This document shows, piece after piece, positions 23,784 to 38,700 of a DNA stretch of 64,000 bases (position 1 is the stretch's first letter; every line of letters begins with the position of its first letter). The notes beneath the pieces are model-generated. The model was not told where the DNA came from, did no database searches, and saw only the letters and a list, made by a program, of their open reading frames with translations. Made by a program: the position numbers and the translations under genes. The DNA comes from Falsihalocynthiibacter sp042445055 (GTDB lineage Bacteria; Pseudomonadota; Alphaproteobacteria; Rhodobacterales; Rhodobacteraceae): the NCBI RefSeq assembly GCF_042445055.1, contig NZ_CP170339.1, positions 2,046,001 to 2,110,000 of the forward strand. Direction: 5' to 3'.

Positions 23784-26700
23784 TTATCTCAATCGTACCA
23801 TCGGACCAAATCCAGAGGTATAGACCGACTGGTTTACGCCCCCAACCTTAACAAATGGTCCATCTCCAAGATCATCATCTTCCTCTTCTCCGTCATCGCT
23901 TTCGCTCACTGGAATTGCCTCATCCGCATTTGGCATCAAGCGCACCGTGTCACGGATCAGACTGATCCCCCAGTACGCCAATGGGTTCTCACTGGTTGAG
24001 TCTGGAGCGACGTTATACAGAACCACGATGCCCGTTGTGTCCGCCTCAAAGCCGTCCACATCAAACTTGAAGGCAAAGTCCTGTTCGTGGATCTGTACAT
24101 TCACATCTTCCACCGGAGCAGGCGTACGGTTGTTGACCAGAACCTTGAGGTCTGGAGTGGTCAGCACCGCCGTTCCAGGAATATACGCATCGCGCACATC
24201 CACCATCGTTGCGGTCGTATCCACAGTGGAGTCCACCACACGATAGCTCGGAACGATGATCCCTGCCGGCGCGTCGACATCAAGCGTTGCACGTGTGGCC
24301 ACGCCACCTCCGTGTCCCTCAATCGTCATGCGAAGTGGGTTTGGACCGTTCGGATCCTGAGTGATATTGGCCTCGATGATATCCGCCCGCAGACGGATGA
24401 ACTCTGCAACACGCACATCCGGCAGAACCAGTTTATGCGTCGCTTCCAACAGCATATTGCGCGCCTTCATCAGACCGATGCGGATAGATCCTTTGTTGCC
24501 GCCTACACCTGCGCTATCGTCAATGGTTTCGCCCGCAATTTGAACGTCACCGATGATATCCAGCGTCGAACGGATCTTGGAGTTGATCCCCGCAATAATG
24601 GTCCCGAAGGTCACCCCATTACCCTGCAAGAAGTGCGAGCCGTTGGCATCAATGTCGCCACCGATAACCGCGCCATTCACAGAACGGACATTCACATCAC
24701 CCGCATCCCGGCGCAGACCTGTTGTGGTGAGCTGCGCGAAGGTTACGTCGTCTTGGCCAACGAAGGTCTGCGTTCCACCGCTCAGCGCGTTGTTCACGTC
24801 AATCGTTGTACCCGCCGTTGCATCAATCGTGCCTGCAACTTCAAGCGTATCACCAACAATCTCCAGCGAGGAGTCGATGGCTGCGTTCAGGCCAGCGATC
24901 AGCGCGCCGAAGGTCACGCCGTTACCATTCAGGTTCACGTTGCCGTTGGCATCAATATCGCCACCGATCACCGCGCCGTTGACCGAAGTCACATTCACAT
25001 CACCCGCATCGGCTGGCAGCCCTGTTGTGGTGAGTTGTGCGAAGGTTACGTCGCCCTGACCAACGAAAGTCTGCGTTCCACCGCTCAGCGCGCTGTTCAC
25101 ATCAACCGTTGTACCCGCCGTTGCGTCGATGGTGCCCGCCACTTCAAGCGTATCACCAACAATCTCCAGCGAGGAGTCGATGGCTGCGTTCAGGCCAGCG
25201 ATCAGCGCGCCGAAGGTCACGCCGTTGCCGCTCAGGTTCACGTTGCCGTTAGCATCAATATCGCCACCGATCACCGCGCCGTTGACCGAAGTCACGTTCA
25301 CATCACCCGCGTCGGCTGGCAGACCTGTCGTGGTGAGTTGTGCGAAGGTTACGTCGCCCTGACCAACGAAAGTCTGCGTTCCACCGCTCAGCGCGCTGTT
25401 CACACCAATCGTTGTACCTGCAGTCGCATCAATCGTGCCCGCCACTTCAAGCGTATCACCGACGATCTCCAACGAAGAGTCGATGGCCGCGTTCAGGCCG
25501 GCGATCAGCGCGCCGAAGGTTACGCCGTTACCATTCAGGTTCACGTTGCCGTTGGCATCAATGTTGCCACCGATAACCGCGCCATTCACAGAACGGACAT
25601 TCACATCACCCGCATCCCGGCGCAGACCTGTTGTGGTGAGCTGCGCGAAGGTTACGTCGTCTTGGCCAACGAAGGTCTGCGTTCCACCGCTCAGCGCGTT
25701 GTTCACGTCAATCGTTGTACCCGCCGTTGCATCAATCGTGCCCGCCACTTCAAGCGTGTCACCGACGATCTCAAGCGAGGAGTCGATGGCTGCGTTCAGG
25801 CCAGCGATCAGCGCGCCGAAGGTCACGCCGTTGCCGCTCAGGTTCACGTTGCCGTTGGCATCAATGTCGCCACCGACAACCGCACCGTTGACCGAAGTCA
25901 CGTTCACATCGCCCGCATCCGCTGGCAGACCTGTTGTGGTGAGTTGAGCGAAGGTTACGTCATCTTGGCCAACGAAAGTCTGTGTGCCACCGCTCAGCGC
26001 GCTGTTCACATCAATCGTTGTGCCCGCTGTTGCGTCGATGGTGCCTGCAACTTCAAGCGTGTCACCGACGATCTCCAACGAGGAGTCGATGGCTGCGTTC
26101 AGGCCAGCGATCAGCGCGCCGAAGGTCACGCCGTTACCATTCAGGTTCACGTTGCCGTTGGCATCAATATCGCCACCGATCACCGCGCCGTTGACCGAAG
26201 TCACATTCACATCACCCGCATCGGCTGGCAGCCCTGTCGTGGTGAGTTGTGCGAAGGTTACGTCGCCCTGACCAACGAAAGTCTGTGTGCCACCGCTCAG
26301 CGCGCTGTTCACATCAATCGTTGTACCCGCCGTTGCGTCGATGGTGCCCGCCACTTCAAGCGTGTCACCGACGATCTCCAACGAGGAGTCGATGGCTGCG
26401 TTCAGGCCGGCGATCAGCGCGCCGAAGGTCACGCCGTTGCCGCTCAGGTTCACGTTGCCGTTGGCATCAATGTCGCCACCGACAACCGCACCGTTGACCG
26501 AAGTCACGTTCACGTCACCTGCATCCGCTGGAAGACCTGTTGTGGTGAGTTGTGCGAAGGTTACGTCGTCTTGGCCAACGAAAGTCTGCGTTCCACCGCT
26601 GAGGGCAGATGTGACCGTAAGGGCGGCGTCGCCTTCGACGTTGATGGTCCCGAACTCGGACTTCACGCTTGTGAGCGTTGTGTCGCTGAGGGCACGTAGA

Positions 26701-29700
26701 TACATGTCGCCGTTTTTCGCTTCGGCATCAATGTTGTGCGTCATGATGCGTAGCGGGTTCGGAACGTCTGTTACCGCATTCGCAGTGCCTGCTTCGTCGC
26801 CAACGCCATCCCATGCTTTTGTGTTTGCTTGGGTTTTGTCACCGATGCCTAGCTCCGCAACAAGTTTCACACCTGCGCCTGCGGTCATCGCTTTGATGTC
26901 GATGCGAGGATCAAGCGTTCCTGCGAAAATGCGCCCTGCGGCTTGGATCGAAACGGCATTTGCCGCGGCCGACCCTGCGGTGATCGCGGTTACAAGCGCA
27001 TCACCTACCGTGGTTACAATATCCACAGCACCCGCATCCGCGGTGGTGCTGCTGCCGTTCAACATCTTGAGCGAACCCGCGTTGACGGTGATGTCGCCTG
27101 CTGCTGTGTGGACTTCGGCGTTCTCGGTCAGAACCTGACGGGAACCTGCAATGAGGGCAATATCGCCAGCCGTTTCGACTGTGCCGTCGATTTCGCTCTC
27201 TTCAGCGCCGGTCAGAGTGATCGTTCCGCCACCTGTGGAAGTTGCGTTTTGAATGACAAACCGGAAGCTTGATGGGCCATAAAGGTTGATCCCGTTGCCC
27301 GCAGTCGCATCAATGCCGCCGCCAAGGTTTACACCAACATTTAGCGCCTGTGTAGGCTCTCCGATGGATCCGTTCACAGCCACCAACTCAACTTGTGAGC
27401 CAAGAATGTTGATCAGGTTGTCGCCATTCGCGTTGATGAGCGATCCGTTGGCAGAAAGCTTGATATTCTCTGGCGAGTAAATCGTGTCGATCAAACCATC
27501 GTTATCGAACGCAATGTTAACGCCGTTCTGTGCGCGCGCCGTTGTGGTTGCGCCTGTCACGAGGTCCAGACGCAGCGGGTTGATGTTGCCGATACCGCCT
27601 TGCGAAGCCTCAAGAATGAGGTTTCCGGTCGAGACAGAATCCGCGCCAGTAGCGTTGTTGATGTCGCCGCGCACCTTGATGCGGGTTTCACCGTATGTGT
27701 CTACAGTTCCGAGCTTAACCGAACCTTCGGAAGCAAGGTATGTCGCGCCCAAATCACGATCAGATACGCTGCTTACGTTTGCGACCGAAACATCAAGACG
27801 ATCTGCCGCCGCAAAGTTAAGTGGGCGCTTGCTCAGTGCAGTCAGAAGCGTATCATCCGCAGAGACCAAGCCAAGAGCCGCCGCATTTAGCGCGGCTTTC
27901 TGAATTTCGGAAAGGTCTTCGAACTTGTCGCCAAGCTGAATGTCGATTTTTGGTGCACCCGTTGTCAGCCCAAGCGCCTCTGCAGCTTGGAACGCCTCGA
28001 GTTGCTCAGCGAGACGTGCGAGTTCTTCTGGCGTTTCGTTACCTGTGCGATCATAGAAACCATCGGGAAGCGCGACCACACCGAGGGTCAGAAGCAAGTC
28101 TGAACGCTCTGCGGATGCCAAGGCAACTTTCTGGTCATTAGTCAGATCACGAGGATCAAGCGACGAGCGGATTTCGATACCCGGATCGCCCGAGAGTTGC
28201 CCCTTGGTTTCGCCGATACCTTTGCCCGCATCGAGCGAAACAACAAGACCCGACACGTTCGGATCTTTCGAGATCGGGTTCGTGCCCGTTACGGTTTTCA
28301 GCGCACCGGGAGCGATAGAGAACGCAAGTTCCCGCTCGGTCCAAATCGAACCGTCAAGCAGCTCGCTCGCTTCTTCGGTTGAAACCACATAGCTGAAGTT
28401 CTCATCGTAAGATGCTGTCAAACCACCAACTGTTTCGTTCAGCGCATGGTATTCGGCAGTCTGCTGAGCTTCGTATTCGTCGATTTTTGCGGCAACGGCT
28501 GTGTTAACCTGATCTGTTGTGTAGGTTGGGTTCTCCGCAAGAATTTGATCGCTATAATAAGATGTTAGCGCCGCATGTTGAGGTGATCCATCAACTACCA
28601 CAACTTGGAAGGACGGATCATAAACCGATGGATCGGATTGTTGATCGCGAAGGTTCCAATATTGGTTGTACGCGTGCTCCTTGGATTGCTTATAGGCAAG
28701 AACCGCTTGGTCGCGTTTTTCGGCATTGTTGGTGCCGTCTACGCCACGGGCCGCATCCTCGGCAAGCAAGCCAAGCTCTTCCCAATAACCGAGCAACTCA
28801 TCATATGTGCGAGTGTCGATGACCTCGATCGGATTGTTATCAAGGATAAACCCGCTCGATTTCAGACGGACATCGCCACCAATCGAGAGAACCTGATCCA
28901 CAAGGATCGAGCCATCTTCGTTCTTGCTGGCCTCGCCGTTTTGCGGGTTCCAACCTGCGGAGCGGATACCGATGTCCCCGCTTGCTGTGGCGCTCAGGCC
29001 ATAGCGTGCGTTTGTCGGGATGGATGGATCAAGCGCCGGATCGCCGAACGGACGTTCCGCAGGGTTAGTGGTGAAGCCCGTGTTGACCATCAACATCTGA
29101 TCGTCCGCAGTGCCACCAATATCGCCACTGATGGCAACAAGATCGACGCGCGCGCCCTGAACAAAGGCGTCTGTGTCTTTGGCGAGCATATCGCGATAGG
29201 CCACGAGCGAAACGTTGCCCTTACCTTCGTTAGGAGAGCCAGAGGCCGTGATCTGATCAACCACCAGATTGCTACGGCTCAGAAGTGATACGTTGCCATT
29301 GCGTGCGTTGGCGCTTACGCCACCGTCTCCTGCATTGGCACCGTTGAGGCGTACAATGATTGCCGCGTCTGCTGGTGCCTGACTAAAGGCTGTACCCGCA
29401 TCCTGAGCATTGATCACCGAGGCAGGAACACCGCCCACGTAGTCACCCGCGTCCAGATTAATGCTTGTGGCCGAGATAAGCGCATCGTTGTTGCCCTGAA
29501 CAATTGAAGAGCCCGCCTGAGTTGCGGTGATCGTTGTGTTACCCGCAACGTTGTCGAGTGTCCCTGTCAGGATCACACTGCCGCCGTTGTTGGAATTGAC
29601 GGTGATTTGGCCTTGGTCCTGACCGATGAAATTCACGTTGATCGTGTTATTCGCCTTAAGCGATTTGGTTTTGATCGTCGTGTATTCCTGAGTGAGCTTG

Positions 29701-32700
29701 TAGTAATCCGTTTTCTTGGAGTCGATACAGAGCGTCCACCAGTTACAGTCGCGTGAAGAGCCAGTGTGCTCCAAGTCGCTCTTCGTGACATAGGAAATCT
29801 CGGCTTCGGTATACTGAGTATCGTTGAGAGACTGGTTAGTACCGGTTGTTGGGGCCACCGATAGGATCGCACCATTCACAGAGTTCCGCGCTGTTGCGCC
29901 GCCGTACTGAGTGCTTTCAGTTGTGATGTAGGTGCCCTCGGGCAATCGATACAGGCTCTCAAGTTGTGGTGTGCCGAGGGACGTCAGCTTTTCAACGCTG
30001 TCATATGTGAACGCATCTGCGCCAAAGATCTGGCTGCGAATGTTGGAATAGCGTGAGACTGCCTTGAAGTCCTCGCCCGTTGTCCAGACGTAACGGGCAT
30101 ACCCTTCTGGCGTATAGCTAGAAGTACGGTTTCCGTCGAATGACGTGTTCAATGCCCCATCCAAGATGATATCGCCGTCGGAATTGATATACCCCTTCTG
30201 CTCCGCAATCCGGATTTGGGCATTCGCAGGATCAGAAGGATCATAATCACGAGTGTAGATCGTCTTGGTGACTTTAACATCGGGGTTCTGAACATTAGAC
30301 GTGTCCACCGAGGTAACGTTGGTAATCTCGATACGACCTTGAGTTCCGCGCAGCGTCCCTGTGTCGTCCTTACCCGTGCTAAGCGATTGCAGAACGACAG
30401 GAATATTGCTGGCGTTGTTAATGTCGATACGGCCAAAGCCATCTAGAACGTTCAACTCGGCACCAGAAGAGGCAGTGTTCAGGATTTGCCCGAAAAGCTG
30501 AATGTATCCACCGCTTACCGTGGCTCCATCAACGACATACTGCTTGTTCGCTGTATCATAGGCCGCGCCCAATTCATTCGCACGATTTGGCTGTGGGTCA
30601 AGAACAGCATAGGTGTTCGAGCCGCCAAAGTTATCGGCATCGTCTACTGTAAACTCAAGACGCCCTTTGATATCGCCCGAGATCAAGTCTTTGATATTAA
30701 AGCTTGTATCAACGCCGTTAACTTTCAGCGTAACGACAGGGCTTGTGGTGTTGTCGTCGCTGTAACGTGTTTGGTAATCAGCGATTGCGTCCGCAAGCTC
30801 GGTTGGGTCAACCCCCGCAGGAGCCATGTTGATCGTAATCGTACGCCCATTAGAGTTGGTGATCGACAAGATCGGCGAAACTGGCGACGCACCCTCTAGA
30901 TCGAGGATATACTGCGCGACTTTCGCGTCGATTGCCGCTTGTGTCAGACCAATTTCCGTTGGCTTGTCTGTGGTCAACAACTGGTTGTCGGCAATGTTCA
31001 GCGTAAAGTTCGCGATACCGCTCTGAATACGGCTGTTGATGTTCAGGAAGCGTGCAGAGATCGAGATCGAGCCATTGGCCGTGATCCCTGAGCCCTTTTC
31101 GCTCGCACGGGTTGGTGAGTTAAACGCAGCCGGGTCACCACCGATATGGTCAAATCCGTTCACATAGCTGGAAACGAAATCACCGTTCTTGGCCACAATA
31201 TCCAGCGAACCGGCATTAATGGAGCCATTCACATAGATGTTGCCCGAAGCACTGGTGATCTTGACCGAACCATTGGAGTTCTCAATGGTTGTTCCGGATT
31301 TTGTAATGATATCAGGTGCTACGCGCTGTGTGTTAACCTGCGTCAGCGGCGAGGACGGGTTATAATACGTCAGGCTCTGAGCATTATAGTTCGACGTCAA
31401 CTCGACGATACCACGGCTGGAGCCTGCGGTTTCCTGAGTGTTGATATTGGCAAAGTTCGCCGCCGCACCTGTTGTGTTTAGCGATGTGATATCGGCGTTC
31501 TCACTGATCAGCACACCGTTAAAGCGAAGGTGCCCAGCATCATATTGCGGGATGATCAGGTTTCCGACTTTGAGCTGGTTAGACGTGTTATTTGTGATGA
31601 CGATCTTCGCATCGGTTGGCGCATTCAACAGGCCCGTACCTGTGAGCTGATCGGCATTGATCGAAATGTTGCCAAGGCGCGCAACGGTATCGTCCACCTC
31701 AATCACATATGTTGTTGGCGACCCGCTTGAGGAAGAAGCCGTAGCCGCAGTATTGCGGTTGTCAACCAATTGCGTTGTGAGCGTCGACAACAGGTCGACA
31801 TATTGCGTTAGCGAGTTGCTGCCACCAATCGTCCCTGCTGAGGTTGTCGATTGCTGAAGCGTATTTACAGCGCTCTGGATATTGTTGGCTTCGGTTGTCG
31901 CATTGGTATTTTCCGTTGCCAAACGCGTAGCAGATTCCGAGATAAACGTCAGGCTACCGCCACCTGTAACCTCACCAGCGCTATTTGTCGTGATTGCCTG
32001 ATTAAGTTGAGTAATAATCGCCGCATCAGCTAACCGCTTGCTTGTTTGATCCGCAATCGCATTGGCCTTAGTCGCAGCGTCATCGCTGGTCGTATTCGGG
32101 TTAGTATACTCTGGCGCCGAAGCAATCAGATTGTCGAGTGCGGTGTGCAAATCTGTCGCGCTGCTGTGTGCCAAGGCTGTCTTGGTTTTCAGCGTCGCAG
32201 TATAGGTTTCGATCTTGCCGAGTTCTGTTTCAATCGCCGCTTTGGCATTTGCAATGTTGTTTTGCTCGGTCGTTGCATCCGCTGTCCGCCCCGCAAGCAA
32301 CGCAGCTTCGAGACTTGCAGTCGCGCTGTTAATCAAAGCTGTGTTCTGGGTAATGATATCGCGGCTGGCAATAATATTGTTCTTGGCTGTCTGTGCCGCC
32401 GTAGCCGCCGCCGCACCCGCATCCCGCGCCGCAATCGCAGCATCATAATAGGTGCTATCAGCAGAAGCATATGTGCTTAGATTTTGAATAGATGCAATTG
32501 CAGAATCTGCTGTCGCAACAACGCCGTATGTGCCGCCGTCATAGTAGTTCTTGATCAGTTCCGCAGCGTCCGTAAGCGTACCCGTAACACTAACCAAGCC
32601 CGCCTGGGTAAAGTCGGACTTAACTGTCGAAAGGTCCGAAATACTTTGATCAACGACCGCAAGGGCGGCGTCTTTGGGTGAAGGACCGGCATATGCACCC

Positions 32701-35700
32701 GGTACGAATTCTCCAGAGGCGTTATACTCACCCAACCCAAGTGCTACGAGTTTGTTCTCAAGGAAATCAATCTCGTTCTTATAAGCTGCTTTGGCGATAA
32801 CATCGTCGTCATATTTTTCCAGAAGCGCTCTGAGTTCACGCAGACGTTCGAGAATTTGCGTGCCCACCTCTTCTGGTCCGGAAACGGTGTAGGTGATGTT
32901 ATCGGCATCTGTCGGCGCGGCGATACAGGCCTGCGTCGTGATATCGCAGCTTTCGGAGACATAGTTGATCGTCAGGATCTTGTGGCGCTGAATACCTGTC
33001 TGGATTTTGCCATCCGCCAGAACCGAGGCCAATCCGCCATTCGTGTTGGTCGAACCACCGTGATAGTCAAAGGTCACATCCCCGCCGCCGAATGCGTTCG
33101 AGACCGCGCTCGCTGCTTTGGCCAAGGCTTCGCGATAGATGTCTTTGCCCGTACCTTTTGCTGTCGCGTCGATGTTGCCACGGCTTGCGCTAATGGTGAT
33201 ATCACCCGCCGCGCGCAATTCACTATCGGCGGCAAGGGTTACCGTCGAATTCACAACCGCAGTAACCGTTGGATTTGGCCCTGTTGGGATTGGGATCGCA
33301 GTTTTGTTATAGAGGTCAACAATCGCGTTAAAGATCAGCTTTCCAGCATTACCCGCCAGATCAACGCCCGAGTTGATATCGATTTCGGCATAGCTTGGAA
33401 GCGAACCATCAAGCGGCGTATAGCCAGTAGACGCTTGAATTGTAGAGTTGGTTCCGACATAGGCGGAATTGTTACCCGTATATGTGATCTTGGCGTCGCC
33501 ACTTGGTGCGCCCGCAAGACCATAGGTCGTGGCATTTGCCCGCAGATCAATATCCGCGTTGCTCCACGCAGCCATTTTCGCGTCGCCCTTATCAACAAGG
33601 ACCGTAGAGTTATCGCCAACTCCAACCGTTGCGTCGATATTGAATGTACCCTCAGCCTCGGCAAAGGCGAGCGCAATGGCGCCACCTGAGTCGAGCTTGG
33701 CTTTCTGGTTGACGGTGACATCATTTGACGCTGCCAACTGGAACAACGAGTAGCCAGAAGAAGGCGACAGAAGATGCACATAAGTGTTGTCATCAAGACC
33801 CGCATTCGTGGTGTGCGTGACATTAACTGTCGAGCCACCCGCAGGAACATTTGCCAACCCGCCAGAGATTGAGTTTACGTTGTAACCATCTGAATTATTT
33901 ATTGTTTTATTAGTCGCGGTCATGATGAGATCGCGGCCATAGATATTCATGGCACCAACGATCCAAGCATCAACGTCCGAGTTCACAGTATGATAAATAT
34001 TCGCGCCGCTCGCTCCGACGACAGAAGCTTGTCTGCTGTCCACAGAACCTGCAAATGTTGTGGTCTGGTTGGCTTCGAGCGTGATCGCGTCTGATGGAAT
34101 ATTGAGATCATAGGTCACGCCACTGTTGTTGATGATGCGTGCCTTGGTGGAGCTTGTGCTCTTGGTGGTTGCCACAGCAGCAGAGCCTGCAATGACGCCA
34201 CCGCTACCAGCAATGGTTTCGGCAGTGTTTACCGTCGTGCCATCCGCGGTCACCGTGAGGCCACCGACCCGAAGTTGGTTTACTTCGGTCAATGTTGCGT
34301 GCGTTGTGACATTCGAAGAGGCCAAAGTGGTGTTCGACCCCGCAGCCACGATCCCTGCGGCGATACCTGTTGCATAGGCATCCTGATCGCCGATGCTGTT
34401 GGCTGTGACACTCATCGTGCCGCTGGCCGTCAGATTGCCACCACTGACCGAAGCAATAGAGGACGACGTATTCGTTGACTCTGCATTGGTTGCGCTGACG
34501 CCTACAAGCGCGCCCGCCGCGCCGAGCGCGTAGGATTTCGCCTTGGCGGTATCCAGATCAGAGGAGACCATAATAGAGCCCGCGTTCAGAGTTGTATTGT
34601 TTTGAATTTTCGCGCTGACGATTGCGCCAACGTGCGATTCCGCATCCGATGCACCAACCGCAAGCCCGCCCGATACGGACACACCATAGGACGAAGTCTC
34701 GACCTCGGCGTCTGCATCTGCTTCGGCCTTGATCTCGCCAGTGGACCACAGGTTCGAACTGTCGATCAATGCTGAAACTGTTGGCGTCACATCGGAAATC
34801 GTGAACGCACCCTGAATAGACAGGCCAACGCCGCCGCCCGCGGCCACAGTGATGGATTTAGCTTTGTCATCCGAAAGTGCCACAACCGCGATGGAGCCGG
34901 AATCCGTGATATCGGTTCCGGTAATATGAGCATTGACCGCACCGCCGATTTTCGACGTTGCAACCGAGGCGCCCACCCCAGCAATACCGGCAATCGTTAC
35001 GCCATAACCTTCGACATCAATCCAGCGGCGAGCATCGGCCATAACCGACACAGCATTTGTCACTTCGAGATTACCGTTATTGATATAGGCGTTGGTTGAC
35101 GATGTATCCTCAAACACGCTGACGTCCGCACCAAGTGCGATCGAACCTGCCGCCGCACCAACATAGCTGTCGCCCTCTAGATCGTGATCCGTCTTGGCCT
35201 TAACCTCAACAGAGCCAACCGTCATCTTGCGGCTACCGCCGTCAATTTTCGCAGTGCTGGTTGTCTCAACGGTAAGCACACCGATACCTGCACCGATGGC
35301 ACCACCGCCAACTGCAAACGCACCCGTGGTGATATCAACTACAAGGTCGTCAGAACTGTTCACTTTCAACGCACCACCTGCGTTAATCTCGGCGTCGCCT
35401 ACGCTCGCCGATGTACCCGCAGGAACCGAAAGCGTCGAAGCGGCGCTTGCAATATCAATCGTGCCGCGCGTTGCTTGTGCGCTCGCCGAAATTGCTTTTA
35501 CGTGGTCGTTGTCGGACTCTTTCAAGAGATCATCAACTTGGCTGTTGCCCGCTTGTGCTTGTGCATCGGATTGGATTCCATCCATATCCGCTGCGCCATC
35601 ACTGGACTCGCCGAGTTGCTTATCAGCTTCGCCGTTTGGTGCAACGCCGTCGCCGTAGTTGTAGATCGCAATACCCGCCGCGAGCGCAATTGCTCCGCCG

Positions 35701-38700
35701 GATCCACTCGCAACCTCTGCGGCGCCTGCCTTGTTCGCAAGGCCACTGACCATCACGTTCCGCGTGGCGTTGATTTCTGCGCCGCTCTTAATGTAGGCGG
35801 CCGTTGTGTTCTTGAAGATGCCAACATCGACGGCACCCGCGAGACCCACCAATCCAGCAGAAACCGCACCAGCACCAACCGAAGTTACAGTTGTATCCCG
35901 TGCAGAGACCACAACATCCTGAGTGGAACCTGCGGAGCCAATAGACGTTTGGTTGATCTTGGTATTCGCGCCGATAAAGGCCGAAGTTGTGACATCCATC
36001 AAATCAAGCGCAACCACGCCGCTGATGCCCGCATAGAGACCGCCAGCGCCCGATACCGCGAGGGTAAAGACGGACTGACCAGAGTTCGCAGCGACATTCA
36101 CACCACGACCATTTGTAGTCCCGGAGTATGAAGAGCCATCGTACAACTGATGGTCTTCAACAAGGCCAAGTGCCGTTACATCCGCATTATCTGCGATAGA
36201 AGAGGTCACTGTTTTATCTAGCAAAATAACGCTAACCGCCGCACCGACACCCGCTGTGCCGCCAATCGCAACAGAGCCAGCCAGCATCGCGGAACGCGTC
36301 ACATCATCTGCCAGCACATCCACGTTGTTCTGTGCCACAACAGTACCGCCAAGCTCAGCAGTTGTATTGCTTGTTATGTCAAAGGTCGTCGCACTTCCTG
36401 CGAGCCCCGCAGTGCCACCAACGGCACCCGCAGCAGCCATAGTTGCAAGGTCTTGTTTGGCCTGCGCCGAAACGAGCACATCGCGTGCGGCTGCAACTTC
36501 TGCGCCTGTTCCGATGCGCGCCGTTGTTGTCGCATCGACAACGGCAACACTTACACCCGCGCCGCCACCAACTGCACCGCCGCCTGCAACAGCACCCGAG
36601 AACGCCATGGTATACACATCGCTCGCCGCCGCGACAGAAACGCTCTGAAGCGCATTTGCGGAGCCTGATGTTTTGTTAATGAGGGCATTCTCACCAATAG
36701 AAGCTTCGGTATTGTTGGTAATAACAGGCACACTCGCCGAGATCGAAATAGCAACGGAGCCCGCCGCTGCACCACCGGCCGAAAGCGACCGAACCGAAGT
36801 TGTCCCAACCGAATTAACGATCACGCCGCGCATGGATTTCACAGTCGAGAGCGTAACCGTATCATCCAGTACCCGCTTCTTGAGGAGCAGATCCAGCCCC
36901 TGTGTCCGCGCATCCGCAGAGGTCAGCAGAGTATCTTCGGATCCTGCTGTGCCTTCGTACTCGCTACGATCGACATCTGCCGCAGCAAACCCTTCGTCAG
37001 CGCCATAGTCGATGAATTTCGCCTTGTGGTCGATGACGACATCCTGATCCGCAAGATTGCCGAGCGCTGTCACATCGGCTTCATCGTCAATCAGAGCATT
37101 CGTGTCGGTGTTCACAACCGTTACCCCAACCGAGGCCCCGACCCCAGCCGATCCACCAATTGCAAGAGAGCCATCTAGCATGTCGATGTTTGTCGCGTTG
37201 TCGGCCATAACGGCAACGTTGCCGTTGGCAAAGAGGTTCGCATTCTCACCGACGCGCGCTGTTGTTGTTGTGTTAACCGCGTCCACTGCAACCGCGCCCG
37301 CAAGCCCGGCAGAGCCGCCAATCCCGACACCAAAAGTGATCATTGAGATATCTTCGCTGCTCTTGGCGTTTACGATGATATTTCCGCTATCGACATCAGC
37401 ATTATCGTCGATTTCCGCTTTGGTCGACTTGGTGATCACACCAACTGTAACACCCGCACCCGCACCGGCATTACCGCCACCAGAGGCCGCGCCCGAGATG
37501 CTCAGAAGGTTGGTCGTATCCGTGGCTGAAACAATGGTGGAACCCGCGCTGAACGAGCGACCCAAGCTGGCAAAACGGCCAACAAGCGCCTCTGTCGTTG
37601 TGTTCAGAACATATACGCCAACACCCGCGCCGACTGCGTTGCTGCCAGCAGCAGCACCCGCCGCAGCGACTGTTTTTCCTGTCTCTGTTGCAGATGCCGA
37701 AACTTCAATTGCGCCGTTTGCGTCGATATCTGCGCCGTTCGCGGTGGAATCCGCATCCTCGATTTCGGCACGCGTGATGTTGTTTACCGTAACGACCGAG
37801 GCCGCCGCGCCAACACCGTTGCTACCACCACCAGCCGCGCCGCCAGCGAGGCTGAAGTTATCGAAATCGTTCTGTGCCTTGATCGTCGCGTCGCCATTGA
37901 TGGTGAGGCTTGATTTATTACCGACGAGCGCTTCAACGGTGTTTTCTGCCGTCAGAACCGTAGCAATTCCATTCACCGCATTCGATGCGGCGGCGGCGAC
38001 GGACACACCGAACACCTGAATATCTTGCGAAGCGAGCGCCTGATTGGTGAGGCCGCCTGCGCTTGTGATTGTTGTGCCGGACGCCAGCGCGCTGCGCACT
38101 GTTCCGCTGCTCACAAGAACCGAGCTTGCAAGGCCAGCCCCTGTTCCGCCACTCAGCGAAATCGCACCCGAGAGCGCCTTCGCGGTGATGTCGTTCTGGG
38201 CCTCAATGAGTGCTTCGCCCGTTCCAAGGTTCAGCGTCGCCCCCGTGATCAAAGCGCCGGATTGGCTCTCGCCTACGGTGGCAAGCACCTCATCATCGAA
38301 GGTCATTACGGCGAATGAGCCCTGAACGGATGTCTTGCTACCCGCCGCGCCACCGATGGCCTCGACATAGTAGTTATTATCGCCAAGAAGCTGCCCTGAT
38401 GTGATTTTGGAACGCAGATCATCGAGATCGGTGAAATCGAACTTCGTTGTGCCGGAAATCTTGTGGTTCTGAGCATGCACGCGCAGGGACTCTGCGGCAA
38501 TATTCGCGCCCGCGCCCACGGTCGCTTTGTAGGATTTTTCGGATACGGCAACTGCGATTGATGCGCCGATCCCTGTTCCAGCAGTGGCAACCGATCCCGC
38601 CGCAGCCTTCGCCGCAAGGTGGCTTGTGTTATCCGCATCAACGGTCACCGCTCCGGTGCTCGTGATGGTCGTATTGTCGCCAATCAACGCCTGTGTATCG

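Noticed and set aside
24087..26699. Long plus-strand frame of 870 codons opposite the 303-bp repeats
   Set aside because: It is antisense to the repeat array of tpsA. The repeat period is a multiple of three, so a frame free of stops in one unit is free in all. Its composition (Arg, His, Cys rich) is not protein-like.
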